Source: UBA6382 sp963617965
GTDB taxonomy: Bacteria > Bacteroidota > Bacteroidia > Bacteroidales > Bacteroidaceae
Direction of reading: 5' to 3'
Length of the DNA: 64,000 nt
NCBI GenBank assembly: GCA_963617965.1
Contig: CAVEQO010000008.1
Location: 1-64,000, forward strand
Shown here piece after piece: positions 23,646 through 33,227 of the stretch; position 1 is the stretch's first letter, and the number at the start of each line of letters is the position of its first letter. Below the pieces are notes generated by a model, which saw only the letters and a list, made by a program, of their open reading frames with translations, was not told the DNA's origin and ran no database searches. The position numbers and the translations under genes were made by a program.

Positions 23646-26435
23646 CTAGTGGGCTTCAAGCCAATTGTCGCCCCAGCCGCAATCAGCCTTCAACGGAACT
23701 TTCAGCTTGTAGGCGTGCTCCATTTCATTCTTCACTATCCGTTCAACATCATCCCTTTCTTCAGGTAAAACACTGAAATTCAATTCGTCATGTACTTGAA
23801 GTATCATCTTTGACCTGATACCTTCCGCATTGAATTTGTTGAAGATACGCACCATTGCGACTTTGATAATGTCGGAAGCTGAGCCTTGAATTGGGGCGTT
23901 GACTGCATTCCGCTCGGCATATCCGCGCACTACCGCATTATGGGAATTGATGTCGGGCACATACCTGCGGCGTTTGAAGACCGTTTCCACATAGCCATCC
24001 GTCTTTGCCTTGCTCTTGACGGCTTCAATATAGTCCCTTATATGGGGATACGTTGCAAAATACCCGTCTATCAATTCCTTGGCTTCCGTGCGGCTAATCC
24101 CCAGCCGTTGAGCCAACCCAAAAGCCGAAATGCCGTAGATGATACCGAAGTTGGCCGTTTTGGCCTTGCTACGCTCGGCTGCGGTTACCTCGGAAATATC
24201 CTTATGGTATATTTTCGCCGCAGTGGAAGCATGAATATCGTATCCGCCTACAAAAGCCTCAATCATGTTGCTGTCACCGGAAATATGGGCCATAAGGCGG
24301 AGTTCTATCTGTGAATAGTCCGCAGAAAAGAACAGTTGTCCCTCGTCGGGCACAAAAGCCTTGCGTATCTCTCTGCCGTCATCGCCCCTTACAGGAATGT
24401 TCTGCAGGTTGGGATTGCTTGACGAAAGTCTCCCGGTGGCGGTAACCGCCTGATTGAAAGAAGAGTGTATATGCCCTGTCAACGGGTTGACCAGCTCCGG
24501 CAAAGCGTTGATATACGTGCCGAGAAGTTTTTTCATCCCTCTGTATTTCAGGATGCAGTCAACCACGGGGCTGCTTGCCCTTAAAGATTCAAGCACCTCC
24601 TCGCTTGTAATATACTGACCGGTCTTTGTCTTCTTGGCATTGTCATCAAGCTTGAGTTTCTCAAACAGCACCTCCCCTACCTGTCTGGGCGAAGAAAGAT
24701 TAAAATCCTCACCGCTCAACTCGCGTGCCGCCGCTTCGTATTCATTCAGCCTGGACGTGAAGATTCTTGAAGTTTCGGATAGCGAGGCGGTATTGATTTT
24801 CACACCGGTACTCTCCATTTCCGCCAACACTTTTGACAGTGGTAACTCCACCGTTTCATAATATCGCAAGACCCCGTCACTTTCCAGCCTGTCGTGCAAG
24901 AGCGGGAACAGACGGAAGGCCGCCTCCGACATCTGCGCAAAATGTTTCGCCGAAGTCTTGGTATCAGTTTTGATTGCATCTTGCTCTGTTTTCCGCCTTG
25001 CTCCAAAAATATACCCGCTACCAGCAATGCCGCTGCCAAGGAACGTTTCCGCCAAATGAAACAGGTCGTGTTTCAACTCCGGCTGCAAGACATAATGCGC
25101 CAACATCGTGTCAAAGACCTTTCCTCTCAACCCGAATCCAGAATTCCTCAATATGTGATATTGAAATTTCAGATCATGACATATTTTCAGGCTGTTCTGG
25201 TTTTCAAACAAATCCTTGACGGCAATGTACAGTTTGGAGTTCTTGGCAGGTTCTCTCCCGAAATTGAAGAACACGTTCTTTCCGTTGCCCGTGCAAACCG
25301 ACAGCCCGACTATTTTTGAAGAAATTGCATCAAGAGACGTGCCGACTATCTGAAACGCCATTTCGTTGACGGTCAAAAGATTTCGCAATTCCTCAATGCT
25401 TTTTTGTTCATCTTCAATAAGTTCACATTCTGTTTTTGACAAATCTACCGCACTTAGGTTCGGCTCGTTTTGTTCTTCCGGCAACTCTTCGGGAACTGTC
25501 GCAAAGAGATCAAGTTGGATTGGCCCGTTTTTCTGTTCCTTTTGCTGACGGATGCCTACAGAACCTCCGTTGCGTTTCATTCTTTTAAGAAGTGAATAAA
25601 ACTCCAGTTCCTCAAAAGCTTTGGTCAACTTGTCCTCGTCGACCTCTTTGTGTTCAAGAGACCTCTCGTCAAACTCTATGGGAACACACGTATCTATTTT
25701 TACAAGGAACTTGGAAAAAAGCACCTGTTCCTTGTTATCTTCTATTTTTTCGCGGAGTTTGCCTTTCACCTTCGAAAGGTCGCTGTACATATCTTCTATG
25801 GAACTGTATTTCTGCATTAGACCGCAAGCTGTCTTTTCCCCCACTCCCGGACAGCCCGGCACGTTGTCCACGGCATCGCCCATCAGCCCGAGGATGTCCA
25901 CCACCTGACACGGTGAAGAAATGCCGTATTTGTTACAGACAGCATCGGCATCCAATATTTCGGCAGGTTTCTTGCCCATGCCCGGCTTATAGATATACAC
26001 ATTGTCTCTGACGAGCTGTCCATAGTCTTTGTCGGGTGTCATCATATAGACGGAAAACCCTTTGTCGGCAGCTTTCCATGCAATGGTTCCTATCACGTCG
26101 TCGGCCTCAAACCCCGGCTCCTCAAGGATGGCAATATTCATTGCCCTGACAATATCCTTTATCACAGGCACACTCCACCTTATGTCTTCGGGCGTTTCTT
26201 CGCGCTGAGCCTTGTATTGGGGGAACACCTCATGCCTGAACGTTTTGCCCTTAGGATCAAAAACCACGGCAAGGTGTGTAGGCTTCTCTTTGTCAAGAAT
26301 CTCCTGCAAGGTCTTTACAAAACCGAAGACAGCCGACGTGTTCTGCTTCTTGGAATTGATGATGGGCGTGCGTATCAAGCCATAGTAAGCCCGGTATATG
26401 AGTGCGTAGGCATCAAGCAAAAAAAGTTTTTTCAT
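23646..26435 (-). CDS. polA: DNA polymerase I, proofreading site apparently lost
   Basis: A 929-residue family A polymerase. The N-terminal 5' nuclease is intact (LLDAYALIYRAYYGLIRTP at the start, then DKDYGQLV and GVGEKTA). The polymerase motifs are present: A, DYSQIELRLMAHISGD; B, KTANFGIIYGISAFG; C, LQVHDELNFSV. The middle domain keeps the 3'-5' exonuclease fold, but its active-site carboxylates are replaced: the D-x-E of motif I reads Q362-I-V364 and the motif II aspartate is Gln425. Family knowledge says such domains do not proofread. ATG 26435 (MKKLFLLD) is preferred to the GTG/ATG three codons upstream. It is divergent from the prenyl synthase gene. Confidence 0.95.
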   Translation of the reverse strand: MKKLFLLDAYALIYRAYYGLIRTPIINSKKQNTSAVFGFVKTLQEILDKEKPTHLAVVFDPKGKTFRHEVFPQYKAQREETPEDIRWSVPVIKDIVRAMNIAILEEPGFEADDVIGTIAWKAADKGFSVYMMTPDKDYGQLVRDNVYIYKPGMGKKPAEILDADAVCNKYGISSPCQVVDILGLMGDAVDNVPGCPGVGEKTACGLMQKYSSIEDMYSDLSKVKGKLREKIEDNKEQVLFSKFLVKIDTCVPIEFDERSLEHKEVDEDKLTKAFEELEFYSLLKRMKRNGGSVGIRQQKEQKNGPIQLDLFATVPEELPEEQNEPNLSAVDLSKTECELIEDEQKSIEELRNLLTVNEMAFQIVGTSLDAISSKIVGLSVCTGNGKNVFFNFGREPAKNSKLYIAVKDLFENQNSLKICHDLKFQYHILRNSGFGLRGKVFDTMLAHYVLQPELKHDLFHLAETFLGSGIAGSGYIFGARRKTEQDAIKTDTKTSAKHFAQMSEAAFRLFPLLHDRLESDGVLRYYETVELPLSKVLAEMESTGVKINTASLSETSRIFTSRLNEYEAAARELSGEDFNLSSPRQVGEVLFEKLKLDDNAKKTKTGQYITSEEVLESLRASSPVVDCILKYRGMKKLLGTYINALPELVNPLTGHIHSSFNQAVTATGRLSSSNPNLQNIPVRGDDGREIRKAFVPDEGQLFFSADYSQIELRLMAHISGDSNMIEAFVGGYDIHASTAAKIYHKDISEVTAAERSKAKTANFGIIYGISAFGLAQRLGISRTEAKELIDGYFATYPHIRDYIEAVKSKAKTDGYVETVFKRRRYVPDINSHNAVVRGYAERNAVNAPIQGSASDIIKVAMVRIFNKFNAEGIRSKMILQVHDELNFSVLPEERDDVERIVKNEMEHAYKLKVPLKADCGWGDNWLEAH

Positions 26436-26497
26436 CACAACCATTCATTTTGATGTAAAATTAGGCATTTCGAGCGAGTTGAAAATATAATTATAAC

Positions 26498-26505
26498 TAA
26501 ATTTG
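26498..26505 (+). promoter_or_regulatory. Putative -7 element for the polyprenyl synthase gene
   Basis: TAAATTTG matches TAnnTTTG, with TTG at 26479 but a shorter than ideal spacing of 16 bases. The GTG start at 26522 lies only 17 bases past the element, so the leader is very short. Confidence 0.45.
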
Positions 26506-26521
26506 CCGCAAAACTATACCC

Positions 26522-27493
26522 GTGAGCGGCATTGAAGATATACGCAAACCCATTGAGACAGAATTGGAGAACTTTAACCGCCTGTTTGATGCCACGCTCA
26601 GTCAGGCCGATGGTCTGCTTGGACAAATATGCCAAGGCATATCCAAACGCAAGGGAAAACTGATGCGTCCAATTCTTGTTCTTCTCATAGCCAAGGGGTA
26701 TGGCGAAATCACTCCCTCGGCATATTATTCCGCACTGACCCTTGAATTGCTTCACAACGCATCTCTCGTCCACGATGACATTGTGGATGAAAGTGACGAG
26801 CGACGGGGCGCGCCGTCAGCAAGAGCCCTCTTCGGCAACAAAGCTGCGGTGCTGGCCGGCGACTACCTTTTGTCGGCCTCTCTGGAAAGCGCATCCCTGT
26901 CCGGCAATATCAATATTGTGAAAGACGTGTCACAACTTGGCAAACGGCTCTCCGAAGGCGAGATAATACAACTTTCCAACACGCAGCACAACGACTTCAG
27001 CGAAGAGACCTACTATCAGGTCATCCAGTTGAAGACTGCCTCTCTTTTTGCCACAGCGGCCCGCCTGGGTGCCATCTCTGCCATGCAGAGCGACAGCATT
27101 GTCCGCCAAATGGACCGCCTTGGCGAGATAATAGGACTGTGTTTCCAAATACGCGATGACATCTTTGACTATTATGACGACAACGTCGGCAAACCCACTG
27201 GCAACGACATGCTGGAGGGCAAACTTACCCTGCCCGTCCTCTATGCCCTCAATTCCACCCGCAACGCAGAGATGCTAGCCGTTGCCGAGAGCGTCAAGAA
27301 GGGCACTGCCACGCCAGAGGACATCGAACGTCTCGTCAATTTCTCCAAAGAAAACGGAGGCATAGACTATGCCTGCTCAAGCATGGAGAGACTCTCTGTA
27401 GAAGCGAAAACCCTCATTGCAAACTTCACAAACCCCGAAGTTCGCCAGGCTCTCATGGTCTACACCAACTTCGTTAGCCAGCGAACTATCTAG
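26522..27493 (+). CDS. Polyprenyl diphosphate synthase (all-trans, IspB type)
   Basis: A 323-residue enzyme of the trans-isoprenyl diphosphate synthase family. The two aspartate-rich motifs are present: the first in LVHDDIVDESDERRG (about residue 84) and the second in FQIRDDIFDYYDDN. It builds the side chain of menaquinone by adding isopentenyl units; chain length cannot be read with confidence. The start is a GTG preceded by the -7 element; no ATG in a suitable position exists. It is divergent from polA. Confidence 0.9.
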   Translation: MSGIEDIRKPIETELENFNRLFDATLSQADGLLGQICQGISKRKGKLMRPILVLLIAKGYGEITPSAYYSALTLELLHNASLVHDDIVDESDERRGAPSARALFGNKAAVLAGDYLLSASLESASLSGNINIVKDVSQLGKRLSEGEIIQLSNTQHNDFSEETYYQVIQLKTASLFATAARLGAISAMQSDSIVRQMDRLGEIIGLCFQIRDDIFDYYDDNVGKPTGNDMLEGKLTLPVLYALNSTRNAEMLAVAESVKKGTATPEDIERLVNFSKENGGIDYACSSMERLSVEAKTLIANFTNPEVRQALMVYTNFVSQRTI

Positions 27494-27580
27494 CAGGCAC
27501 TCAGTTTGCCTTACGGAAAGCACAAGACTGAGTAACAGTCACTTATGCGCCTGTCTTTTCTAGTGATTTTATCTTGAAAA

Positions 27581-27745
27581 GTCAACCTCGTCTGTATGCT
27601 TGATGCCTTCGACCTTCTGGGCAACCTCAGCAACGTACGCCGCTCCATCGACGCGCAGGGTAGGGTAGAGACGTGGAACAACGTCACGCCGCAATTCGCG
27701 TTGCTGCACATAATCTACAGACTCAACAGGCAACCCAAGAAATAA
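27581..27745 (+). pseudogene. 3' fragment of an outer-membrane beta-barrel protein gene
   Basis: Fifty-four codons and a TAA read DAFDLLGNLSNVRRSIDAQG, then a stretch ending PQFALLHIIYRLNRQPKK. This is the typical last two strands of the outer-membrane barrel (TonB-receptor-like) proteins of Bacteroidales, which close with an aromatic-rich strand and a basic R-x-N-x-Q-P-K-K end. There is no start codon and no upstream barrel sequence, so the rest has been deleted. Confidence 0.65.
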
Positions 27746-27920
27746 CGGTGTGACAACTATGCCTATACGCCTGCTATCCACAAACGGAAAAGACCCGCTT
27801 TGTGCAAAACCGATTTTCTAACTGTATCAATTCCAGAAACTTTCTGGCAGTCCTAACAAAAAAACGAGTGCTTTAATGCTTTTTGTACGATAATCAATAA
27901 TATTTCGTGCAAAAAAATAC

Positions 27921-27928
27921 TATTTTTG
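27921..27928 (+). promoter_or_regulatory. Putative -7 element for the GH84 gene
   Basis: TATTTTTG matches TAnnTTTG, 82 bases before the ATG at 28011. A -33 TTTG at the ideal distance is not seen. Confidence 0.45.
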
Positions 27929-28010
27929 TCGGCAAATGCGGTCGTGCTTCCGCTTCACCCTGTATTGATATCTTCTTAGCAACACATAACATCATCTTAA
28001 ATTCCGTTCT

Positions 28011-31000
28011 ATGAGAAAAGAATCGTTGTTCATCGGTATTGCCGTCATCCTCTTCCCGTTGGCGATGTCGGCCCAGTACACAATTTACCCCATTCCGCAC
28101 AATCAGACAGTTGGAACGGAAAAAGTAAGCTTTACCCAGACCGTAAATGTGGTTTGCGATAACGGTATCGATGATGCCACACAGAAGCGCATTGCCAACA
28201 TCTTCACAAAAAAAGGTGTCGCTACCCACTTTTCCCGCACCGCATCAACTACCGAATCAAACGTCTATCTCGGCGTGAAAGGAACAAATGATGTTACAGA
28301 GACAATGGTCCAGACTATGGGACTCAACACAGATGTCCTTTCCATGGACAAAGTTTTCGACAGACACATACTTGCCCTCACCAACGGCGGCAACGGAGTG
28401 GCCCAGCTCCTCGTGCTTGGCGAGAACACCGATGCCACCTTTATAGGCCTTGCCTCATTTGAACAGATACTCGACAACGGCATCACCGATCTCAGCACCG
28501 TCACCATCTCCGACTATGCCGATCTAAAGGAGCGTGGCATCATTGAAGGCTTCTACGGCAAACCCTATGCCAAGGATGTCCGCCTTGACCTTCTCCGCTT
28601 CATGATGCGCTATAAGATGAACACTTACGTCTATGGTGCCAAGAGCGACCCTTACCACTCCGGCAGCTGGAGTACGCCATATCCTGCCTCCAGCCAACTC
28701 ACCGACAAACAGAAATCGTCCGGTTTTGTCAGCAGCGAAGATATGCAGGAGTTTGCAAGCGTCGCACAAGACACAAAAGTCAACGTGGCGTGGGCTATCC
28801 ATCCGGGCAACAGCCTGATGAACAGCTCCACTGTGATTGACGACATCATGACCAAGTTCAGCAGTATGTACGACCTCGGCTTCCGCCAGTTCGCTGTCTT
28901 CTGCGATGATGTTAGCATCCCCAATACAGAGAGCGGGATGAATCTCACCGCCCAGCGCATTACCGACCTTCAGAAAGCAATAGAGGCAAAGTGGAATATC
29001 GATGGTGCCACCCCCACTGACACAGTCAAGCCTCTTCGCTTCACTCCGCAGATTTATTGCCGCTCGTTCGCCGGAAGTGAGCAGCAATTCAACAGCTTCT
29101 TCAAAGCCCTCAGTTCCATGCCCTCCAACGTCACCGTATACTATACAGGAGGTGCAGTATGGTCTGTGCCTAACAACGAAGACCTCAACACCGTGCAGAA
29201 CCAGTTCGGGCGCGAAGTAATCTGGTGGTGGAACTATCCATGCAACGACAACGGCACAGGCCCGAACGAAATCTATCCAATGGACATGTACAGCAATTTC
29301 TACGACATGCCCAACGTCAACAGTAGCAGCACACTCCCTTCCAGCATCACCGCCAGCCGACAGGGAATCATCTGCAACCCGATGGAACAGGGCGAAGCCT
29401 CAAAGACCCCCTTGTTCTCCGCGGGCGATTTCGGATGGAACAACAAAGCATTCAACAATCTCCAATCATGGGAAGCCTCGTTCAAAGGAGTTCTTCCCGA
29501 CAACGAAGCAGCACAGAAAGCCTACCGCTTCCTCGCCCCCTATCTCAGCAAGAATGATCCCTCCTCGCTCAATGCTCTCATTTCAAAATACAAAAACGGT
29601 GGGCAAACCGCTGACCTCGTCAATCTCATGAACGAAATCATCGCCAACTGTGACGTGATTTCCGCTCTTGAAAACTCTGAAACCGACGGAGAACGTCTGC
29701 TCTACACCGACATCAAGCCCTGGGTACTTCGCCTTCGCGCACTGGCACTGACAACTGTCAATCTGCTCAACGTTACCACTGCAGAAAATAGCGATGATGC
29801 CTGGAGCACGTACTTCAAACTCATCAACACAGACATCCCCTCGCTCAGCACCAACAGCGACTATATGGCGCATCACATGTCGGGGTTCGGCAGTGACTAT
29901 ATCAATACCGAAGAACGCCTCACCCACGCATCCTACCGTTATCTTACCCCGTTTGTAACGGAATACATGAAAAAAAACGCCAGCAATGGCATCTTTGGCG
30001 AGAAAGTCACCACGGCTAACATTGTGACCAACGCAGAAAACCTCGGGGGCATCCCTACCGTAAGCTACTCCTCTACGAGTGCCTCAATGATGCCGGGTCG
30101 TGAAAATGTCACACTCTCACCCGGTGACTATGTTGGCTACGAGCTCCCACAAGCTCGTCTCATCAAAGCCGTTAAATTCGACAATAGCTACACTGACGGC
30201 AATCCCTTTGTCACCCTCGTAAGTACCAACGGCAGCAAATGGGAACAGATAACGGACAATACGTGTCCCATAGACTACGTGCGCTACGTGGTAATCAAGA
30301 ATGTGTCAGCCGAGAATCAGACTCTTAAACTGTCAACAACAAAGAATACCGTCAACTTTGCCACCGCCGCCGCTGTTTCCGCCACCTCCGTTCCAGCCCA
30401 GAACTTCTGGCAGAACCACACGGCCGATCTCATGTGCGATGGCAATTACAGCACTTATGTATGCCTCAAACAGATTCAGGTCGGCGGTGACATCTACCAG
30501 CTGACACTCGCCGACACTACAGAGGTAAAGAACGTGCGCATATGCATGGGAACCACAAACGATGACTATGCCACCGCCGCCAGTGTGCAGATATCCGCTG
30601 ACAACAAAAAATGGACTACACTCCGCGTGCTCGGCACAAAGAACCAGAAGTATACCATTGACCTTCCGCAGAATATCGTGGTGGGGCAAGCAGATGGCAA
30701 TGATGTCATCGCCACTGACTTTGCCCCTTTCTCTCCCAACAAGGGCGAAATAACTCCTACCAAGGCAAAATACGTACGATTCAAACTCAACAGCGCGCCA
30801 TCAAACAAATGGCTTCGTCTGTGTGAGATAGAAGTGAATGGCACCAACGTTACAGCCCTTCCTACTCTCGCCACGACCGGAGGCATTGCTGTGCCGGGTG
30901 GAGCCGACCGCAATGGAACCACCTCAACCGCCTCCTATCAACTCAACAGCGCCGACGCTAACAATCTTGTCTACAACCTGTCTGGACTGAACAAAACCAA

Positions 31001-31499
31001 AAGTGTGAAACTCTATTGCGATCCTGCCAACCTTCCAGTTGATGCCACCTACGCAATCACAATGGATGGCACAACGTGGCAGGAAGTAAAACCCTCCTCC
31101 AGCAACGGCGTACTTACTATCGCGCTCTCCGATGAGCAGAGTGCGGCCATACAGCTGAAAATCACATGGCCCAAGAATATCGAGACTCCCATTATCTACG
31201 AAATTGTTGAGAATACCAGTTCAGAAACACTTCCCATCATATCCGCTATTCAGACAGTAACTACCGAAAACGGCTCTTCACAGAGTGTGACACTTCGGAA
31301 CAATGGTGACAAACTCACCGCACAATCCACCATAGCAATGTCCCGCATTGATGCTTACACCCTTGACGGACGGGAAATATACAGCCAAGACCTCGGCGAA
31401 GCACACGAAACAGCCATTCCCACTGTCGGCGGACAGCCTCTCATTATCCGCGTCTCGCTTAAGGACGGGCAGAGCCAGTCGTTCAAAGTGATGAAATAA
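28011..31499 (+). CDS. Secreted GH84 beta-N-acetylglucosaminidase, probable T9SS cargo
   Basis: A 1162-residue exported enzyme. After a signal peptide (about 20 residues, ending MSAQ) come a GH20-type N-terminal domain (to about 165), a GH84 catalytic barrel from RGIIEGFYGKPYA (about 173) with the paired catalytic aspartates Asp299-Asp300 in FAVFCDDV, a helical domain, an F5/8-type C (discoidin-like) domain at about 785-930, another sandwich domain at about 955-1060, and a C-terminal end (residues about 1085-1162) finishing IIRVSLKDGQSQSFKVMK, which resembles the T9SS type A sorting domain. GH84 enzymes cleave beta-N-acetylglucosamine by substrate-assisted catalysis; host mucin or glycoprotein glycans are likely targets. 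A strong terminator follows. Confidence 0.92.
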   Translation: MRKESLFIGIAVILFPLAMSAQYTIYPIPHNQTVGTEKVSFTQTVNVVCDNGIDDATQKRIANIFTKKGVATHFSRTASTTESNVYLGVKGTNDVTETMVQTMGLNTDVLSMDKVFDRHILALTNGGNGVAQLLVLGENTDATFIGLASFEQILDNGITDLSTVTISDYADLKERGIIEGFYGKPYAKDVRLDLLRFMMRYKMNTYVYGAKSDPYHSGSWSTPYPASSQLTDKQKSSGFVSSEDMQEFASVAQDTKVNVAWAIHPGNSLMNSSTVIDDIMTKFSSMYDLGFRQFAVFCDDVSIPNTESGMNLTAQRITDLQKAIEAKWNIDGATPTDTVKPLRFTPQIYCRSFAGSEQQFNSFFKALSSMPSNVTVYYTGGAVWSVPNNEDLNTVQNQFGREVIWWWNYPCNDNGTGPNEIYPMDMYSNFYDMPNVNSSSTLPSSITASRQGIICNPMEQGEASKTPLFSAGDFGWNNKAFNNLQSWEASFKGVLPDNEAAQKAYRFLAPYLSKNDPSSLNALISKYKNGGQTADLVNLMNEIIANCDVISALENSETDGERLLYTDIKPWVLRLRALALTTVNLLNVTTAENSDDAWSTYFKLINTDIPSLSTNSDYMAHHMSGFGSDYINTEERLTHASYRYLTPFVTEYMKKNASNGIFGEKVTTANIVTNAENLGGIPTVSYSSTSASMMPGRENVTLSPGDYVGYELPQARLIKAVKFDNSYTDGNPFVTLVSTNGSKWEQITDNTCPIDYVRYVVIKNVSAENQTLKLSTTKNTVNFATAAAVSATSVPAQNFWQNHTADLMCDGNYSTYVCLKQIQVGGDIYQLTLADTTEVKNVRICMGTTNDDYATAASVQISADNKKWTTLRVLGTKNQKYTIDLPQNIVVGQADGNDVIATDFAPFSPNKGEITPTKAKYVRFKLNSAPSNKWLRLCEIEVNGTNVTALPTLATTGGIAVPGGADRNGTTSTASYQLNSADANNLVYNLSGLNKTKSVKLYCDPANLPVDATYAITMDGTTWQEVKPSSSNGVLTIALSDEQSAAIQLKITWPKNIETPIIYEIVENTSSETLPIISAIQTVTTENGSSQSVTLRNNGDKLTAQSTIAMSRIDAYTLDGREIYSQDLGEAHETAIPTVGGQPLIIRVSLKDGQSQSFKVMK

Positions 31500-31506
31500 A
31501 ACACAC

Positions 31507-31531
31507 CAAGACCATGGAAACCTTGGTCTTG
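31507..31531. repeat. Inverted repeat after the GH84 gene
   Basis: CAAGACCA at 31507-31514 pairs with TGGTCTTG at 31524-31531, 8 bases past the stop. There is no T-run, so it may protect the mRNA 3' end rather than terminate. Confidence 0.45.
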
Positions 31532-31559
31532 ATAACAAAGTAAAGTTAACGGTATACAG

Positions 31560-31593
31560 GACTCCGGGGTAGTTGCATATCTCGGAGTCTTTT
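31560..31593 (+). terminator. Rho-independent terminator of the GH84 gene
   Basis: GACTCCG at 31560-31566 pairs with CGGAGTC at 31583-31589 and TTTT follows. It sits between the convergent GH84 and dprA genes. Confidence 0.7.
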
Positions 31594-31607
31594 GTTGCAG
31601 AAAGACT

Positions 31608-32729
31608 TTATCCGATCTTACGCCATTTTGCGCCCGGCAACTGGCGCACCACGCCACGGAACTCCAGTTCGGAAAGCACAGACATGACCACATTGACAGG
31701 TTGACCGCTGTGGACTATCACATAACTGATATCCCTGCCTTCGGTATCAAGAGTGTCATATACGATTCGCTCTTCGCCCGTCATATCCGCATCAAAGAGA
31801 GAGGCATTCTGTTCCTTGGCTTGTTTGTCCACTTCCCAGCCCAAAGTCTCCACCACATCGGCGGCGCAGGTAAGCATGGCTGCCGAATTGCTCCATATAA
31901 GCCTGTTGCAACCCTTTGACATTTCATCTGAAGCACGCCCCGGGCATGCCATTACCGTCAGGGAGTACTCGTTGGCAATACGGGCCGTCGTCAGAGCCCC
32001 TCCTTTTTCCCGGCTCTCCATCACAAGAGTAGCCTCGGCCATGCCGGCTATAATGCGATTGCGGCGCAGGAAATTATAGTTTTCTATCTTTGTGCCTGTG
32101 GGGAACTCCGTGAGCAAACCGCCACCTGCGGAAACCATACGCTCCGCCACAGTGCGGTGCGAGGCAGGATATACCTTGTCCAAACCGTGCGCCAAAACGG
32201 CAACAGTGGACAATCGATTGTCAAGAGCCGTACGGTGTGCATTGATATCTGTGCCATATGCCAGACCGCTGACAACAAGCAGATCGGGAAACCATTGCGC
32301 CAGTTCACCACAGATGTTCTCTGTCATGTCACGCCCGTAGCTTGTACTGTCGCGCGTACCTACAACGCTCAGTATATGGCAGGCATTGAGATCTGCAGTG
32401 CCGTTGAGATAGAGTACAAGCGGAGCGTCTGGACACACTTCGCGCAATCGGGCAGGGTAGGAGGGCATTCCTATGGAAATACATCTTATGCCTCTCTCTT
32501 CTGCACGCTCAGCTTCCTTCTCCGCCAGTGACAGACACTCATGCAGCCGGACAGAATCTATGGTGAAGCTGCCGACATTGAAGTCCGCCGCCACAGACTG
32601 TAGGTTAGAAGCGTTGTCAACAATGCCTTCTGCCGAACCAATGCGATCGTACAACTGTCTGAGTGCACCAAAGCGGTAAGGAAACATCAGGCTTAGAGCC
32701 ATTGAACAGAGAGTTTCGCGACTTACCAT
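31608..32729 (-). CDS. dprA: DNA-processing protein DprA
   Basis: A 373-residue DprA/Smf, which loads RecA on incoming single-stranded DNA in natural transformation and protects it. The Rossmann-like core is visible: YPARLREVCPDAPLVLY, SVVGTRDSTSYGRDM, VVSGLAYGTDINAH, VLAHGLDKVYPASHR, and the KGGALTTARIANEY segment. A C-terminal winged-helix region ends in ELEFRGVVRQLPGAKW. It starts a minus-strand set with a thioesterase; its relation to competence here is inferred from the family. Confidence 0.95.
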   Translation of the reverse strand: MVSRETLCSMALSLMFPYRFGALRQLYDRIGSAEGIVDNASNLQSVAADFNVGSFTIDSVRLHECLSLAEKEAERAEERGIRCISIGMPSYPARLREVCPDAPLVLYLNGTADLNACHILSVVGTRDSTSYGRDMTENICGELAQWFPDLLVVSGLAYGTDINAHRTALDNRLSTVAVLAHGLDKVYPASHRTVAERMVSAGGGLLTEFPTGTKIENYNFLRRNRIIAGMAEATLVMESREKGGALTTARIANEYSLTVMACPGRASDEMSKGCNRLIWSNSAAMLTCAADVVETLGWEVDKQAKEQNASLFDADMTGEERIVYDTLDTEGRDISYVIVHSGQPVNVVMSVLSELEFRGVVRQLPGAKWRKIG

Positions 32730-32748
32730 GATCTATATCAAACGTATG

Positions 32749-33162
32749 TCATTCAAGCATTGCGGCAAGTTCCGGAGAATCTCCCAGTTTCCCGTTCACC
32801 ACGGCTACGGTATCCACCTGCGCCCTTACCGACAGCTTGCGGTCAGGCAAACGGTAGATATCTTGTCTGAACACATATCTGAGCCCCGATTTTTCGACGT
32901 TGAGACAACTTTCAAATTCCGTGTCTGGAGTAAGCGGACTCTTGTACTGCACATTGATGCGTGCCACCACGGCATCAATGCCCCTCTTGTGGAGTTCAAT
33001 GAAGCTTATTCCCTTGCTCAGCAGAAACTGGTGTCGCGTGTGCTCCATGTAGTGCAGGTAATTGGCATTGTTGACGATTCCCTCCACGTCACACTCATAG
33101 TCCCTGACAGTCATGCGCAGCCTAAACATATAGTCCATCATGGTTACAGTCTGTTTTATCAT
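32749..33162 (-). CDS. YbgC-like acyl-CoA thioesterase
   Basis: A 137-residue 4-hydroxybenzoyl-CoA-thioesterase-type hotdog protein. The catalytic aspartate motif is VRDYECDVEGIVNNANYL, followed by the helix YMEHTRHQFLL. The function in Bacteroidales is thought to be hydrolysis of acyl-CoA or acyl-ACP. The internal ATG (MDYMFRLRM) nine codons in could be the true start. It lies 19 bases upstream of dprA on the same strand. Confidence 0.85.
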   Translation of the reverse strand: MIKQTVTMMDYMFRLRMTVRDYECDVEGIVNNANYLHYMEHTRHQFLLSKGISFIELHKRGIDAVVARINVQYKSPLTPDTEFESCLNVEKSGLRYVFRQDIYRLPDRKLSVRAQVDTVAVVNGKLGDSPELAAMLE

Positions 33163-33227
33163 AAATGCAATATGGGGGCAAAGTTACGCAAAACCGCAGA
33201 CAACCGGACGCAAAAGACACGCCCTTT

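Larger units (their letters stand above)
27494..28010. other. Intergenic stretch with one gene fragment
   Basis: Between the prenyl synthase and the GH84 gene no intact gene is seen. It holds the 3' fragment of an outer-membrane protein gene (27581-27745) and the likely promoter of the GH84 gene. The small minus-strand frames here are the antisense of that fragment. Confidence 0.6.
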
